Positions 43,502 through 51,859 of a stretch of 64,000 bases of DNA are shown here, piece after piece. Source of the DNA: JBCFBK01 sp038562555 (GTDB lineage: Bacteria; Bacteroidota; Bacteroidia; Bacteroidales; Prolixibacteraceae). Numbering within the stretch: position 1 is the first letter of the stretch; each line of letters begins with the position of its first letter. A program made the position numbers and the translations under genes. Under the pieces are notes generated by a model, which did no database searches, had not been told where the DNA came from, and was given only the letters and a program-made list of their open reading frames with translations. Location of the stretch: assembly GCA_038562555.1 (NCBI GenBank), contig JBCFBK010000010.1:51234-115233 (forward strand). Direction: 5' to 3'.

Positions 43502-44839
43502 ATGCGATCTATCAATTACTTCATACTGATCACCCTGTCATTTTTTGTCGTCTCCGCCTGCGAGGACGACAGTGCAAGCAATCCGGTATTCGGAGACTCG
43601 GATGTTCCGGCAATATTTGTGCAATGGGAAGCGAATATGGCGTTGTCGGTGGACGACACCATCAAGATCAATCCTCAGGTATCTCCAGGTGACGACGTCA
43701 CCTACAAATGGATTTTCAACGGAACGGTTGTATCGACCGAAAAGGATCTGGCATACAAAGTCACCGAACCCGGCGAATTTACCCTGAATTATGAAATCGA
43801 GCGGAACGGGGTTAAAAACTCCAGAACGAGTACCGTGCTTGTGGTCAAACCCTTCGAACCTAAAGCATATAATAAGATGTCGGTTGCCTGGCTCAGCATA
43901 AACGGCTCAATTGCCGATGTTCCGTGGAACGACATTACGCACCTGGTTTTAAGCTCATCGGTGATCCAGGCGAATGGTTCTCCCGATCTGACATTCGGAG
44001 GAAGCACCCTCGATATTTCTACGCTTGTATCGACGGCTCATAATTATGGGGTCTATATTTTACTGGAATATTCAGGCGTATTAGGCAGTTATCTTAATGC
44101 CTCCCCGGCATATGCCAGCTACAATTTTTATACGATTGCCATTAACCCGGAGGGACGCAAAACGCTGATTACTTCGATGGTTAATTTTGCTTTGTCATCA
44201 GGCTTTGACGGGATCAATATCTACATGGACAAAGCCTCCGAAAGCGGAGCGTTCCAAAATACAGAACAACTGAGGGCATTTTATGAAGAAATGGCCGCTG
44301 CTGTACCGGACGAAACAAGCAGAGGAAACTTTTATCTTTCCATGTCGGTAGTCTCTGGCTGGACCAAAGGGGCGCTGAACGCCGTTGTAAATACCCCCGG
44401 ATATGACTGGGTAAATGTGCTGGCATTTAATGCCACCGATCTGAGCCCGATCCCGCATGCACCGGCCTGGCTTTCGTCCGACGACTGCGCCTACTGGGTT
44501 TCAATGGGCGTGCTGCCGGAGCAGATTGTGCTCGCAGCTCCTGCATTTGGCGTTAAATATGCAGCCGATCTGACAGGAATTAACTGGGGCAACTGGGATA
44601 GTTATGCACAATACCTCAGCTACAAGGCAATTTGCAACCAATACCCGGATGCACCATCGTCCGACCAGATTTCGGATAACGGCACCCTGTTCTATAACGG
44701 GCTGGGGACAATCGAAGCAAAAGCGAACCTGGTCATTTCGCAGGGCTATGCGGGCATGGCACTCTGGACGGTTGAGCATGACAGTAAGGAAAGCGGGAAA
44801 TCGCTGATGAAAAAGATTAACATAACTCTTGGAAATTAA
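43502..44839 (+). CDS. Surface lipoprotein with Ig-like domain and degenerate GH18 domain
   Basis: A 445-aa lipoprotein (lipobox FFVVSACED). Residues about 35-120 form a PKD/Ig-like domain (DDVTYKWIFNGTVVSTEKDLAYKV), and the rest is a GH18 barrel (MSVAWLSINGSI ... LSSSVIQANG ... LYNGLGTIEAKANL ... GYAGMALWTVEHD). The catalytic DxxDxDxE motif reads DGINIYMD (Asp236, Asn239, Tyr241, Asp243), so the acid Glu and the two partner Asps are lost. It is probably a glycan-binding pseudoenzyme at the cell surface working with SusCD. The active paralogue follows directly, so the pair probably arose by duplication. Confidence 0.8.
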   Translation: MRSINYFILITLSFFVVSACEDDSASNPVFGDSDVPAIFVQWEANMALSVDDTIKINPQVSPGDDVTYKWIFNGTVVSTEKDLAYKVTEPGEFTLNYEIERNGVKNSRTSTVLVVKPFEPKAYNKMSVAWLSINGSIADVPWNDITHLVLSSSVIQANGSPDLTFGGSTLDISTLVSTAHNYGVYILLEYSGVLGSYLNASPAYASYNFYTIAINPEGRKTLITSMVNFALSSGFDGINIYMDKASESGAFQNTEQLRAFYEEMAAAVPDETSRGNFYLSMSVVSGWTKGALNAVVNTPGYDWVNVLAFNATDLSPIPHAPAWLSSDDCAYWVSMGVLPEQIVLAAPAFGVKYAADLTGINWGNWDSYAQYLSYKAICNQYPDAPSSDQISDNGTLFYNGLGTIEAKANLVISQGYAGMALWTVEHDSKESGKSLMKKINITLGN

Positions 44840-44840
44840 C

Positions 44841-45899
44841 ATGAACGCTCAGGAGCTTATGCGAAAATACATCACAACGATAGCTGTTTGCTTTTTTATT
44901 CTATTTGCCTGTGAAAGCAACAGTGAAAATGAACCGGACACAGAGCCGGATCCGGTCATCAGCCGGCCCTATGTCGTGGCTTATTTGCCAAGCTGGAAAA
45001 TGCCCTACGCGCCCGACTGGGAAAAGATCACGCACCTGTGCCTGGCTTTCGGGATTGTACAGGCCGACGGATCGTTGAATACGACCGAAGTCCGCAAATA
45101 TCCCACGGTGATACAGGATGCCCGGAAAAACAAGGTAAAAGTACTCCTTTCAATTGGCGGCGGCGGATCAACGAACTTTACCCAGGCCATCACAGATCCC
45201 GCGAAAAGAAAGCGTCTCATTACCGCGCTCGATCAGGCCATCAAAGACCTGAGCCTGGATGGTATCGACCTGGACTATGAAGAATGGGAAGGCGGACCAG
45301 GCGGGGCAAGCGCCGGAGACCTGGTAAAACGAACCGCGCTTGAAGCAACTTATCAGGAACTGCGGGCAAAAATTGGCGAGGATAAGCTAATCACCGCTGC
45401 TGTCAATGCCGATTGGGATGATCAGGGCTGGGGCTATTACAACTGCTTCAATAATACCATGCACCAGTATCTCGATTTTGTGAGCCTGATGGTGTACGAC
45501 CAAACCGGTCCCTGGTCAGGTTCGAATGTAGGGCCTCATTCAAGCCGGGACTTCTTTGAACATGCAGCCAATCACTGGTTAACTAATCGCAAACTGCCAA
45601 AGAAAAAACTGGTGATGGGTGTACCTTTTTACGGTTATTTGTTTCAGTCGGCCGACAATGCCCAGGGAGCAGAAGCTGTTGCATATAAGGATATCCTCTC
45701 CCGTTATCCCACCGAAAACCCGCATCTGTCCGATCAGATCGGTCTGTTATATTACGATGGCATGGTAACGATCGAAGGTAAAACCGATTATGTCAGGTCA
45801 AACGAATTGGGAGGCATCATGTTTTGGGAAATCACACAAGACACCGCCGATCCGGAAAAAAGTCTGCTGAATGTTATCCATCAGTCGTTAACAAAATAA
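44841..45899 (+). CDS. GH18 family lipoprotein (chitinase / endo-beta-N-acetylglucosaminidase)
   Basis: A GH18 enzyme of about 352 aa with a lipobox (FFILFACES), so cell-surface or periplasmic. The catalytic motif is intact: DGIDLDYE with acid Glu147. Other GH18 features are the opening strand VVAYLPSWKMPY, the substrate-assisting MVYDQTGPW and the closing GGIMFWEITQD. The enzyme cleaves beta-1,4 GlcNAc linkages in chitin or in the N-glycan core; the locus makeup (single SusCD pair, two GH18s, no other glycosidase) does not decide which. The frame also opens at 44829, overlapping the previous gene; ATG 44841 or ATG 44859 (right before the signal peptide) are both possible. Confidence 0.88.
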   Translation: MNAQELMRKYITTIAVCFFILFACESNSENEPDTEPDPVISRPYVVAYLPSWKMPYAPDWEKITHLCLAFGIVQADGSLNTTEVRKYPTVIQDARKNKVKVLLSIGGGGSTNFTQAITDPAKRKRLITALDQAIKDLSLDGIDLDYEEWEGGPGGASAGDLVKRTALEATYQELRAKIGEDKLITAAVNADWDDQGWGYYNCFNNTMHQYLDFVSLMVYDQTGPWSGSNVGPHSSRDFFEHAANHWLTNRKLPKKKLVMGVPFYGYLFQSADNAQGAEAVAYKDILSRYPTENPHLSDQIGLLYYDGMVTIEGKTDYVRSNELGGIMFWEITQDTADPEKSLLNVIHQSLTK

Positions 45900-45937
45900 C
45901 AGCTTTTCAGCGGGAAGCTAAGTTATCCCGGGCAATC

Positions 45938-45978
45938 AGGAAAGGCGCGGCGCAGAAAAGCCCGCCTTTCCTATTTTT
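45938..45978 (+). terminator. Terminator of the sigma-fecR-susCD-GH18 locus
   Basis: A 10-bp stem (45938-45947 with 45963-45972) then a T-rich tail. It overlaps the end of the convergent PepSY gene. Confidence 0.75.
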
Positions 45979-47515
45979 TATATCTCCGACAGTAGAGCAG
46001 GTAACCGCTGATCACCACCATAATTCCGGCCAGGCCAATCAAAGGAACCAAAAGAATGTAAAAACTGCTTAAAGCGAACTCAAAAATCCTTCCGGTATGA
46101 ATTTCGAGCGAGGCGCTCCACAGCGACATTTTTGATTCTTTTAAAAGGTTTTCGGGCATGGCGGGAAAACTGCTCCCGTGCCGTAACGGAATGGCTCCCC
46201 GGTCATAATCGATCATGTATTTGTTTCCGGATAAGTCTGTAATGGTTCCGGTGACTTTAAAATCGCCAACCGGCCTCCCGGAGGTTTGTGGCTCCCAGCG
46301 CTTTCCTTTTGCATAATCGACGATTTCAGGAACCAGCGGATTCCACAGAAAAAGGCCGCTGAATGAACCGATCAGGAACCATCCGTTTTGCAGGGGTTCA
46401 AACGTGTTGATCCCCATCACGCTCACCGGCGGCTGAATGCCTGCCTTTACCGGTTCATGCCCCTTCGGATTCATAAAAAACATTCCTTCGGAAGTCGAAA
46501 GCAGCAAAAGGCCTCTTCCCTGATCATAAAGAATATCCCTGAGTTTGTCATACCAGGGGTTCGGCTGATCGAGATGGGAAAATTTCAACGGACTGATATT
46601 GGCCCGTGCGATAGCGATCAGCAGCGGCGGCCGAAGAAACGTGCCCGTTAAAAACAGGATTATGAGCGGAATATAAAACCAGGCTCCCGTTTTATTATGC
46701 CATTTGAGTGACCATTTATTGGTCCGGACAAGCGCCCTCGCCTGTTGTCCCCTTCTCTTCCGCCTTTTAATCCAATCGGGGAAGAAAAAATAAATAATTC
46801 CGGTAAGAGACAGGAAAACCGTAATCAATCCCAGAAAATCAACAAACAGTTTGCCCGGCATGCCGAAAATTTCTCCTGAATGCGTTTGCCACAGGGTTTC
46901 AAATAAACTAACCTGCCGCTCATAGCCCTTGGGTGCCGCCAGTTCAGTTTTTGAAAAAACAGTTTTGGTTCCTTCCGGTTTTCCCTTAAAAAGAAAAGAG
47001 CGGTTTATCGCGTACAGCGTATCGCCTATGCTTTCAATACCCACAAAACGTTCAATATCCACTTCCAGATCAAACTTATGCCATTGTTCCTGATCTTCAT
47101 CAAAGGCATACAGACCGAACAGCGTTGCCGCGTACAGCCGGCCATCAGTTGAACGGTGAACGTCGAAAATCTTCCGGTTATCACTCCCTTTTGGAAAGCC
47201 GGCATTAAAAGAAGTGTACCGGACAAAAGCCGAGTCGGTGACCCAGATGCCAACATTCCCGTATACCAGGATACTATCCGGATTAATGACCAGATTTCCT
47301 TTTAAAGCGCTGTTGTTCCAGTTACGGTAAGCATAACCATCGGGCAACAGGTTCCGGCTGATGTCAATCGCTGAAAAGAACCGGCGATGATTCATAAAGA
47401 TACCGGTAATGCCGTAATACAGAAGTATGAATGAGAGAATCAGTCCCGGCCACCGGTGAAGCTTTTTGTATATCTTGCTTAGTTTATCCACATTAACTGG
47501 TTTTGAGCCGGACAA
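45971..47515 (-). CDS. PepSY-associated membrane protein (PiuB-like)
   Basis: A 514-aa inner-membrane protein with the four-helix PepSY-associated layout: KLHRWPGLILSFILLYYGITGIFM near the N-terminus, a large periplasmic domain (about 45-215) with repeated strand pairs, GLITVFLSLTGIIYFFFPDWIKRRKR, KWHNKTGAWFYIPLIILFLTG, and a final FYILLVPLIGLAGIMVVISGYLLYCRR. The conserved H-R-W and W-H-N-K-x-G-x-W motifs are those of the family, often linked to ferric or heme iron handling. It is on the same strand as, and 68 nt after, the rrf2-RIC pair, so it may belong to the same NO/iron stress unit. Confidence 0.78.
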   Translation of the reverse strand: MSGSKPVNVDKLSKIYKKLHRWPGLILSFILLYYGITGIFMNHRRFFSAIDISRNLLPDGYAYRNWNNSALKGNLVINPDSILVYGNVGIWVTDSAFVRYTSFNAGFPKGSDNRKIFDVHRSTDGRLYAATLFGLYAFDEDQEQWHKFDLEVDIERFVGIESIGDTLYAINRSFLFKGKPEGTKTVFSKTELAAPKGYERQVSLFETLWQTHSGEIFGMPGKLFVDFLGLITVFLSLTGIIYFFFPDWIKRRKRRGQQARALVRTNKWSLKWHNKTGAWFYIPLIILFLTGTFLRPPLLIAIARANISPLKFSHLDQPNPWYDKLRDILYDQGRGLLLLSTSEGMFFMNPKGHEPVKAGIQPPVSVMGINTFEPLQNGWFLIGSFSGLFLWNPLVPEIVDYAKGKRWEPQTSGRPVGDFKVTGTITDLSGNKYMIDYDRGAIPLRHGSSFPAMPENLLKESKMSLWSASLEIHTGRIFEFALSSFYILLVPLIGLAGIMVVISGYLLYCRRYKK

Positions 47516-47583
47516 CTTTAGTTGAAAATCCTCTCCCCGTATGTCCTGAATAAAAGCGACCCAAATTAATAAAAAATTTCACC

Positions 47584-48033
47584 CTACCTGGTTAAATTCA
47601 CCATCCTGTTCAGCACGGCTTCACCCTGAAGGACCTTCAAGGCCATCGAATTAATCGTTATGGTGTGCACAAGCCGTGTAAACTCGTCACGCACAGCCTT
47701 ATACTGATCATGTAGCGGACAGGGATTTTCATTACTGCAGTCCTTCAGTCCGAAACCGCATTTATTAAATATTTCATCCCCTTCCATCACATGAACCACA
47801 TCATAGAGCGAAGGTTCTTTCCTTTCGCGGACGAAGAAAAAGCCGCCACCCCGTCCCTTCATCGAATGAACCAGATGATGCCTTGTGAGCGTTTGCAGAA
47901 TCTTGGCGGTAAACGCGCCGGGGGCATCAATCTCGCGCGCAATCTCCACAACCCCCGGGCGTTTTTCCCTCCAATTTTCAAGTTGAATAAACACCAGCGC
48001 CCTGATGGCGTACGCTGTACTTCGTGATAGCAT
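47584..48033 (-). CDS. Rrf2 family regulator, NsrR-like (paralogue 2)
   Basis: A 149-aa regulator, roughly 70 percent identical by eye to the regulator at 33203-33643, with the same Cys pattern C92-x6-C99-x5-C105 and the same wing KGRGGGFF. It starts 5 nt behind the RIC gene stop, so it is co-transcribed with it and probably autoregulated through the operator at 48809-48828. NO-sensing role inferred from the Cys pattern and from both paralogues lying next to NO-stress genes. Confidence 0.88.
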   Translation of the reverse strand: MLSRSTAYAIRALVFIQLENWREKRPGVVEIAREIDAPGAFTAKILQTLTRHHLVHSMKGRGGGFFFVRERKEPSLYDVVHVMEGDEIFNKCGFGLKDCSNENPCPLHDQYKAVRDEFTRLVHTITINSMALKVLQGEAVLNRMVNLTR

Positions 48034-48038
48034 AGGGC

Positions 48039-48764
48039 TTAATTGTCGATCAGCTCTTTTTCAAGCTCGATCGCTTTAAGAAATAAAATATTGTTTTCCA
48101 GGTGAATATGACGGTGAAGATCTTTTTCAAATTCTTCAATGCTCCGGTAGGTCACGTCATAGGTGCTGCAACCATCCGCCGGCGTTGTATACTGGCCGGT
48201 GATTTTGGCAATCTTCACAAACCGGTCGCCTTCGGCCTGGTGTTCTTCCATCATCACGCTGATCGGCTGCAATACGTTGCCAAATCCGGAAGCCTCGCCG
48301 GTCCCGTTGTTTTTGAAATTAACCATCCGGGAGATGTACGGAAAGAGAATCAGCTCTTCCTTTTTCATGTGCATGGCCAGATTTCCGGCTGTTTCGTCAA
48401 ACAGCGCCTTTACCTCAAATAGTTCAGGGTGATTGGCTCCATGGACATCGCACAGCTTCTGAAGCTTCTGTTGAATAAAGGGTGCTTTTTCCGACACATA
48501 GGAATGATGGCGCTCAACAATGTAATTGCTTAACAGATCCAAAGGCAGACTTTCAAAATATTTGGAATCATAGTCTTCATGCTGAAGGACGGTTTCAAGT
48601 TCTGAAACCAATACCGCAGCATCTGCACCCGACCGTTTACATGCTTCGTTTATTGAAATGTTCCCGCCACAGCAAAAATCGATGTTGCTGTTCTCGAAGA
48701 TCTGCGCGGCCTGAAAGTTAGCCCGGACGATCTCTCCTACAATTGAATTACCTGTAATTTGCAT
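48039..48764 (-). CDS. ric: Iron-sulfur cluster repair di-iron protein (RIC; YtfE/ScdA)
   Basis: A 241-aa cytosolic protein that repairs iron-sulfur clusters damaged by NO. The N-terminal ScdA domain has IFENSNIDFCCGG (Cys31-Cys32). The C-terminal hemerythrin-like di-iron domain has the ligand helices IVERHHSYV, GNLAMHMKKEELILFPYI, MMEEHQAEGD and LHRHIHLENNILF, supplying the His and Glu ligands. First gene of a RIC-rrf2 pair (5 nt spacing), and preceded by a candidate operator shared with the NO reductase gene. Confidence 0.92.
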   Translation of the reverse strand: MQITGNSIVGEIVRANFQAAQIFENSNIDFCCGGNISINEACKRSGADAAVLVSELETVLQHEDYDSKYFESLPLDLLSNYIVERHHSYVSEKAPFIQQKLQKLCDVHGANHPELFEVKALFDETAGNLAMHMKKEELILFPYISRMVNFKNNGTGEASGFGNVLQPISVMMEEHQAEGDRFVKIAKITGQYTTPADGCSTYDVTYRSIEEFEKDLHRHIHLENNILFLKAIELEKELIDN

Positions 48765-48794
48765 TTGAAAATATAGTTAAGTTTTTTTATGCAA

Positions 48795-48828
48795 CAAAGA
48801 TAATCAATAAAAGGATATAAAGGTCCTT
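48795..48828 (-). promoter_or_regulatory. Promoter and candidate NO-responsive operator of RIC-rrf2
   Basis: On the reverse strand a -7 box TATCTTTG lies at 48802-48795. The operator AAAAGGATATAAAGGTCCTT (48809-48828, plus strand) covers the spacer and the expected -33 position. Its ends (AAAGGA and TCCTTT) form an inverted repeat. The motif matches 33805-33823 at the divergent rrf2/qNOR locus. Confidence 0.55.
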
Positions 48829-48885
48829 TGATGCGTTTTATTTTTAAAAATTAATTTATTTCACTAATTACCAACGTCATATCTC

Positions 48886-49053
48886 CATATTGTATATTGT
48901 ATGTTGTATCTTGTATCTGGCGGCTCGTATCTTGCGCCTGGCACCTGGCATTATATCTGTCTTAAATCTTGTGTCTGTTCTTCCGTTTCCGTTCTCCGGT
49001 CTCCATTCTCCCGTCTCCATTTTCCGCTATGCGCTATGCCCCATGCTCTATGC
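48886..49053 (+). repeat. Degenerate 7-bp tandem array, 24 units without phase slip
   Basis: 168 bases split exactly into 24 heptamers: tattg-type units (catattg, tatattg, tatgttg, tatcttg, tatctgg), then cgcctgg/cacctgg, then gttctcc, ggtctcc, attctcc, cgtctcc, attttcc, then gctatgc twice, cccatgc, tctatgc. The array ends 4 nt before the stop codon of the receptor gene at 49058, that is, it is immediately 3' of that gene. It fills most of the 293-nt gap to the RIC gene. Confidence 0.85.
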
Positions 49054-49057
49054 CCAA

Positions 49058-51844
49058 CTACCCTCCGATCCTGATCATTTCTCCTTTGCGCTGTCCTGTC
49101 GGGTTCAGGTGCTTGTTCAGCATATACGTAAAGCTGATCATGAAGTACCGGCCCAGTGAATTTGTGATTTGCCGCTCCAGATAATTGCTGTTCGCCGTCT
49201 GTGTGACTCCGGTAGCCTCGTCCAGCAAATTATTCACTGATAATTTCAATTCTCCTTTTTTGTTTTTCAGCAGGAACTGCGACAAGGACAGATTCAGTAC
49301 CGGTATATCCTCTTTGAAATCGTTCTTCCGGTCCGAATACACGTAATAATTAAAGTCGGCAACAAACTGATAATTTCTCAACAAAGAAACGGAAGCTTCT
49401 GCCGTATAAGTCTGGTTTAAAAAAGACTGGTCGGGCTGGTCGAATTCATAACTGGCCGTGTTTTTCCTGAGACTGGCGTTGAGATTCAGATCAAAGACCT
49501 CATCCAACCGGTAACTATAGCGGAACACTCCTTCATAATTGCGTTGGTGTACCGTATTTTCAAGATCATTCAGGATGGTGATGCTTTTCTGATCTTGTCC
49601 TCTCACGATAACACTGAAGCGGCTGTTTAATGGCTTCACCGGGAAAAACACGGAAAAGTTTCCCAGCAATTTCAGGCTGTAATCGACGTTAACCGGCATA
49701 GTGAGGCGAACAAAATTTTCATAACTCACCGCATTGGTGATGGCATGGGTTGTATAATTAACATCGAAAAGACCGGAAAAGTGGAAAAATTTCATCGGGT
49801 TAAACATATTGTACCCTACCCTCCAGTTGTGGGTATAGGCCGGCCGGAGGTTTGGGTTTCCCTGATAAAGGTTCAGTTGGTCGGTCTGGTCCAGAGCCGG
49901 ATTAAGCTGCTGAATGGAAGGTTCCTGTACCGAGGTCTCATAATCAAAACTCAAATGCCTGGTCTCAGTAAAATCATAGTTAAAACGAACAACGGGCAAT
50001 ATATTTTTAAAGGAACGGTCCACTTCTGACTCCAATGATTTCAGTTCACCTTCCAGACTGGTGTATTGCAGGCTGCTGCCTGCCTGCAGATTAAACTTAT
50101 ACCGGTTTAGCCTGAAATTTAACCCGCCCTTATGATACGTATAATCACTGTTGTACTCGGTGCTCAGTTGCGGGTTAAATCTGCTTTCCCCGTCAAGCTG
50201 ATCATATACATCCCGGTCGGAATCATGATGATTCTGATTGAAAGCATAATTAGCCTCCAGGTATTTGCGCCCGCCCAGTGGCTCGGTATAGGTGATATTC
50301 GCACCATAATTCAGATTGCCGATGGTTTGTTCACTGGACTGTTTCTGGATCTCTTCGCGCGACTGACCGCCAAAATAGCGGTAAATGCCATCGGTATAAC
50401 CATCCCGGTCATTTCGGGAAACTCCCAGCGTCAGATTTGAGGAAAGCGTCCGTCCTTTTTTGTCGAATTTATGCCGGAACAGCAGACTGGAGCTCGATGT
50501 TGTGCTGTTCCCGTCGGCCGTATTCCGGATCTCACTTTCATTCTGAAGGGTGCTGTCGGCAGCCCTGTTCGAGGCTGTACTTTGCTGTTCGCTGTCGGTT
50601 CCGTTAAATGAAAAGTTCGTGGTAAACCGCAGTGAATTGAGCGAGTCCAACTGATGATCGATAATCGCATTTGCCCGGTGATTCACATGCTGACTATTTT
50701 GAATGCTGTTTTGGTTATAGGTAAAATTACCATCCGGGAGAAAATTTTCCCGATAGGTTTCCTGTTCAAGATCATGAGCAAGGGAATTGAAAAAATAATT
50801 GCCGTTCACTTCGGTTTTTTTACTGAGCTGGTTATTCAGATTCAGTCCCGTTGCATAACTGGTCATGATCCCGTTTGCCCGCCTGCCAAAATTTACCGGA
50901 ATACCGGTGGACTGATCATTTAAATTCACGTTTATGCGGACAGGTCCCCCTCCGGCAGCCATCTGTTGGGAGGCTCCCGTAAAATTCATGTATTCGTCGA
51001 TCGAAAAGCCTTGCTCATTGATATTGTTTGCCATACCGAGAAATGACAATTGATCTCCTTTGTTGAAACGGTTGATGTTGGCTTTCACCTGGAACCTGTC
51101 GTCAGTACCGGCACCGCCGGTGACATTTCCAAAAACACTGTGGCGCCTGTCTTCCTTTAGTTCAAGATTAATAGCCTTCTCCCGCTGACCGTCATCAATG
51201 CCGGTAAACTCAGCCTGATCCGATTTTTTATCGTACACCTGAACTTTATCGACCGCATCGGCCGGGAGGTTCCGGGTTGCCAGCTTCGGATCACGCCCGA
51301 AAAATTCTTTTCCGTCAACCGTGACCCGCTTCACTTCTTCTCCCTGCGCCGTGATGGTTCCTTCCGTATCCACTTCCACTCCGGGCAGCTTTTTAAGCAG
51401 GCCTTCCACATTGTCGTTGGGCCGGGTCTTAAAGGATCCTGCATTGTACTCAATGGTATCCTTCTTCACAATTACCGGAATTTTCTCTGCCTCCACGACA
51501 ACTTCACCCAACTGATTATTTTCCGGTTCCATCCTGATTTTTCCAAGATCGGTCACCGATCCGCCCTCGGGAGGCAACAGCTTTCTGGTCCAGATGCTGA
51601 AACCGGTGAAGCTGACCTTGAAGATATATTCCTTCCGGTCTGCACTCTTCAGTTCGAATCGTCCCTGTGCATCGCTCACCGTAAAATTGACCAACGATGA
51701 ATCAACCGGATTCAGTAACATGACCGTGGCCGATGGCAAGGGAAGATTCAGGGTATCGAATACCTGCCCCTGAATTAAAAAATTCTGGGCGATCACAGAA
51801 TGGACCACCATCCCGGTTATAACCATTAATAAGATTTTTTTCAT
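49058..51844 (-). CDS. TonB-dependent receptor / outer membrane beta-barrel family protein
   Basis: A 928-aa outer-membrane protein: signal peptide (ILLMVITGMVVHSVIAQ), a carboxypeptidase regulatory-like domain (IQGQVFDTLNLPLPSATVMLL), a plug region (NDNVEGLLKKLPGVEVDTEGTITAQGEEVKRVTVDGKEFF) and a long barrel with alternating strands of the OMP_b-brl_3 type (SLRFTTNFSFNG ... YNMFNPMKFFHFSG). It lies 15 nt behind the GLPGLI gene, so the two form an operon. Substrate unknown; receptors of this subfamily are not the SusC type. Divergent from a histidine kinase/response regulator pair that probably controls it. Confidence 0.88.
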   Translation of the reverse strand: MKKILLMVITGMVVHSVIAQNFLIQGQVFDTLNLPLPSATVMLLNPVDSSLVNFTVSDAQGRFELKSADRKEYIFKVSFTGFSIWTRKLLPPEGGSVTDLGKIRMEPENNQLGEVVVEAEKIPVIVKKDTIEYNAGSFKTRPNDNVEGLLKKLPGVEVDTEGTITAQGEEVKRVTVDGKEFFGRDPKLATRNLPADAVDKVQVYDKKSDQAEFTGIDDGQREKAINLELKEDRRHSVFGNVTGGAGTDDRFQVKANINRFNKGDQLSFLGMANNINEQGFSIDEYMNFTGASQQMAAGGGPVRINVNLNDQSTGIPVNFGRRANGIMTSYATGLNLNNQLSKKTEVNGNYFFNSLAHDLEQETYRENFLPDGNFTYNQNSIQNSQHVNHRANAIIDHQLDSLNSLRFTTNFSFNGTDSEQQSTASNRAADSTLQNESEIRNTADGNSTTSSSSLLFRHKFDKKGRTLSSNLTLGVSRNDRDGYTDGIYRYFGGQSREEIQKQSSEQTIGNLNYGANITYTEPLGGRKYLEANYAFNQNHHDSDRDVYDQLDGESRFNPQLSTEYNSDYTYHKGGLNFRLNRYKFNLQAGSSLQYTSLEGELKSLESEVDRSFKNILPVVRFNYDFTETRHLSFDYETSVQEPSIQQLNPALDQTDQLNLYQGNPNLRPAYTHNWRVGYNMFNPMKFFHFSGLFDVNYTTHAITNAVSYENFVRLTMPVNVDYSLKLLGNFSVFFPVKPLNSRFSVIVRGQDQKSITILNDLENTVHQRNYEGVFRYSYRLDEVFDLNLNASLRKNTASYEFDQPDQSFLNQTYTAEASVSLLRNYQFVADFNYYVYSDRKNDFKEDIPVLNLSLSQFLLKNKKGELKLSVNNLLDEATGVTQTANSNYLERQITNSLGRYFMISFTYMLNKHLNPTGQRKGEMIRIGG

Positions 51845-51859
51845 TAGTTACGTTTTAAT

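Noticed and set aside
43502..45899. GH18 genes as chitinase components of the Tc toxin
   Set aside because: Some Tc complexes carry chitinases, but these two lie 18 kb away behind sigma/FecR/SusCD genes and have lipoprotein signals, so they belong to the glycan locus.
48886..49053. CRISPR array or VNTR coding repeat
   Set aside because: Units are 7 bp with no spacer/repeat alternation, and a 7-bp period cannot hold one reading frame.
49745..50923. Plus-strand frames opposite the TonB-type receptor
   Set aside because: Antisense shadows of a well-supported outer-membrane protein gene.
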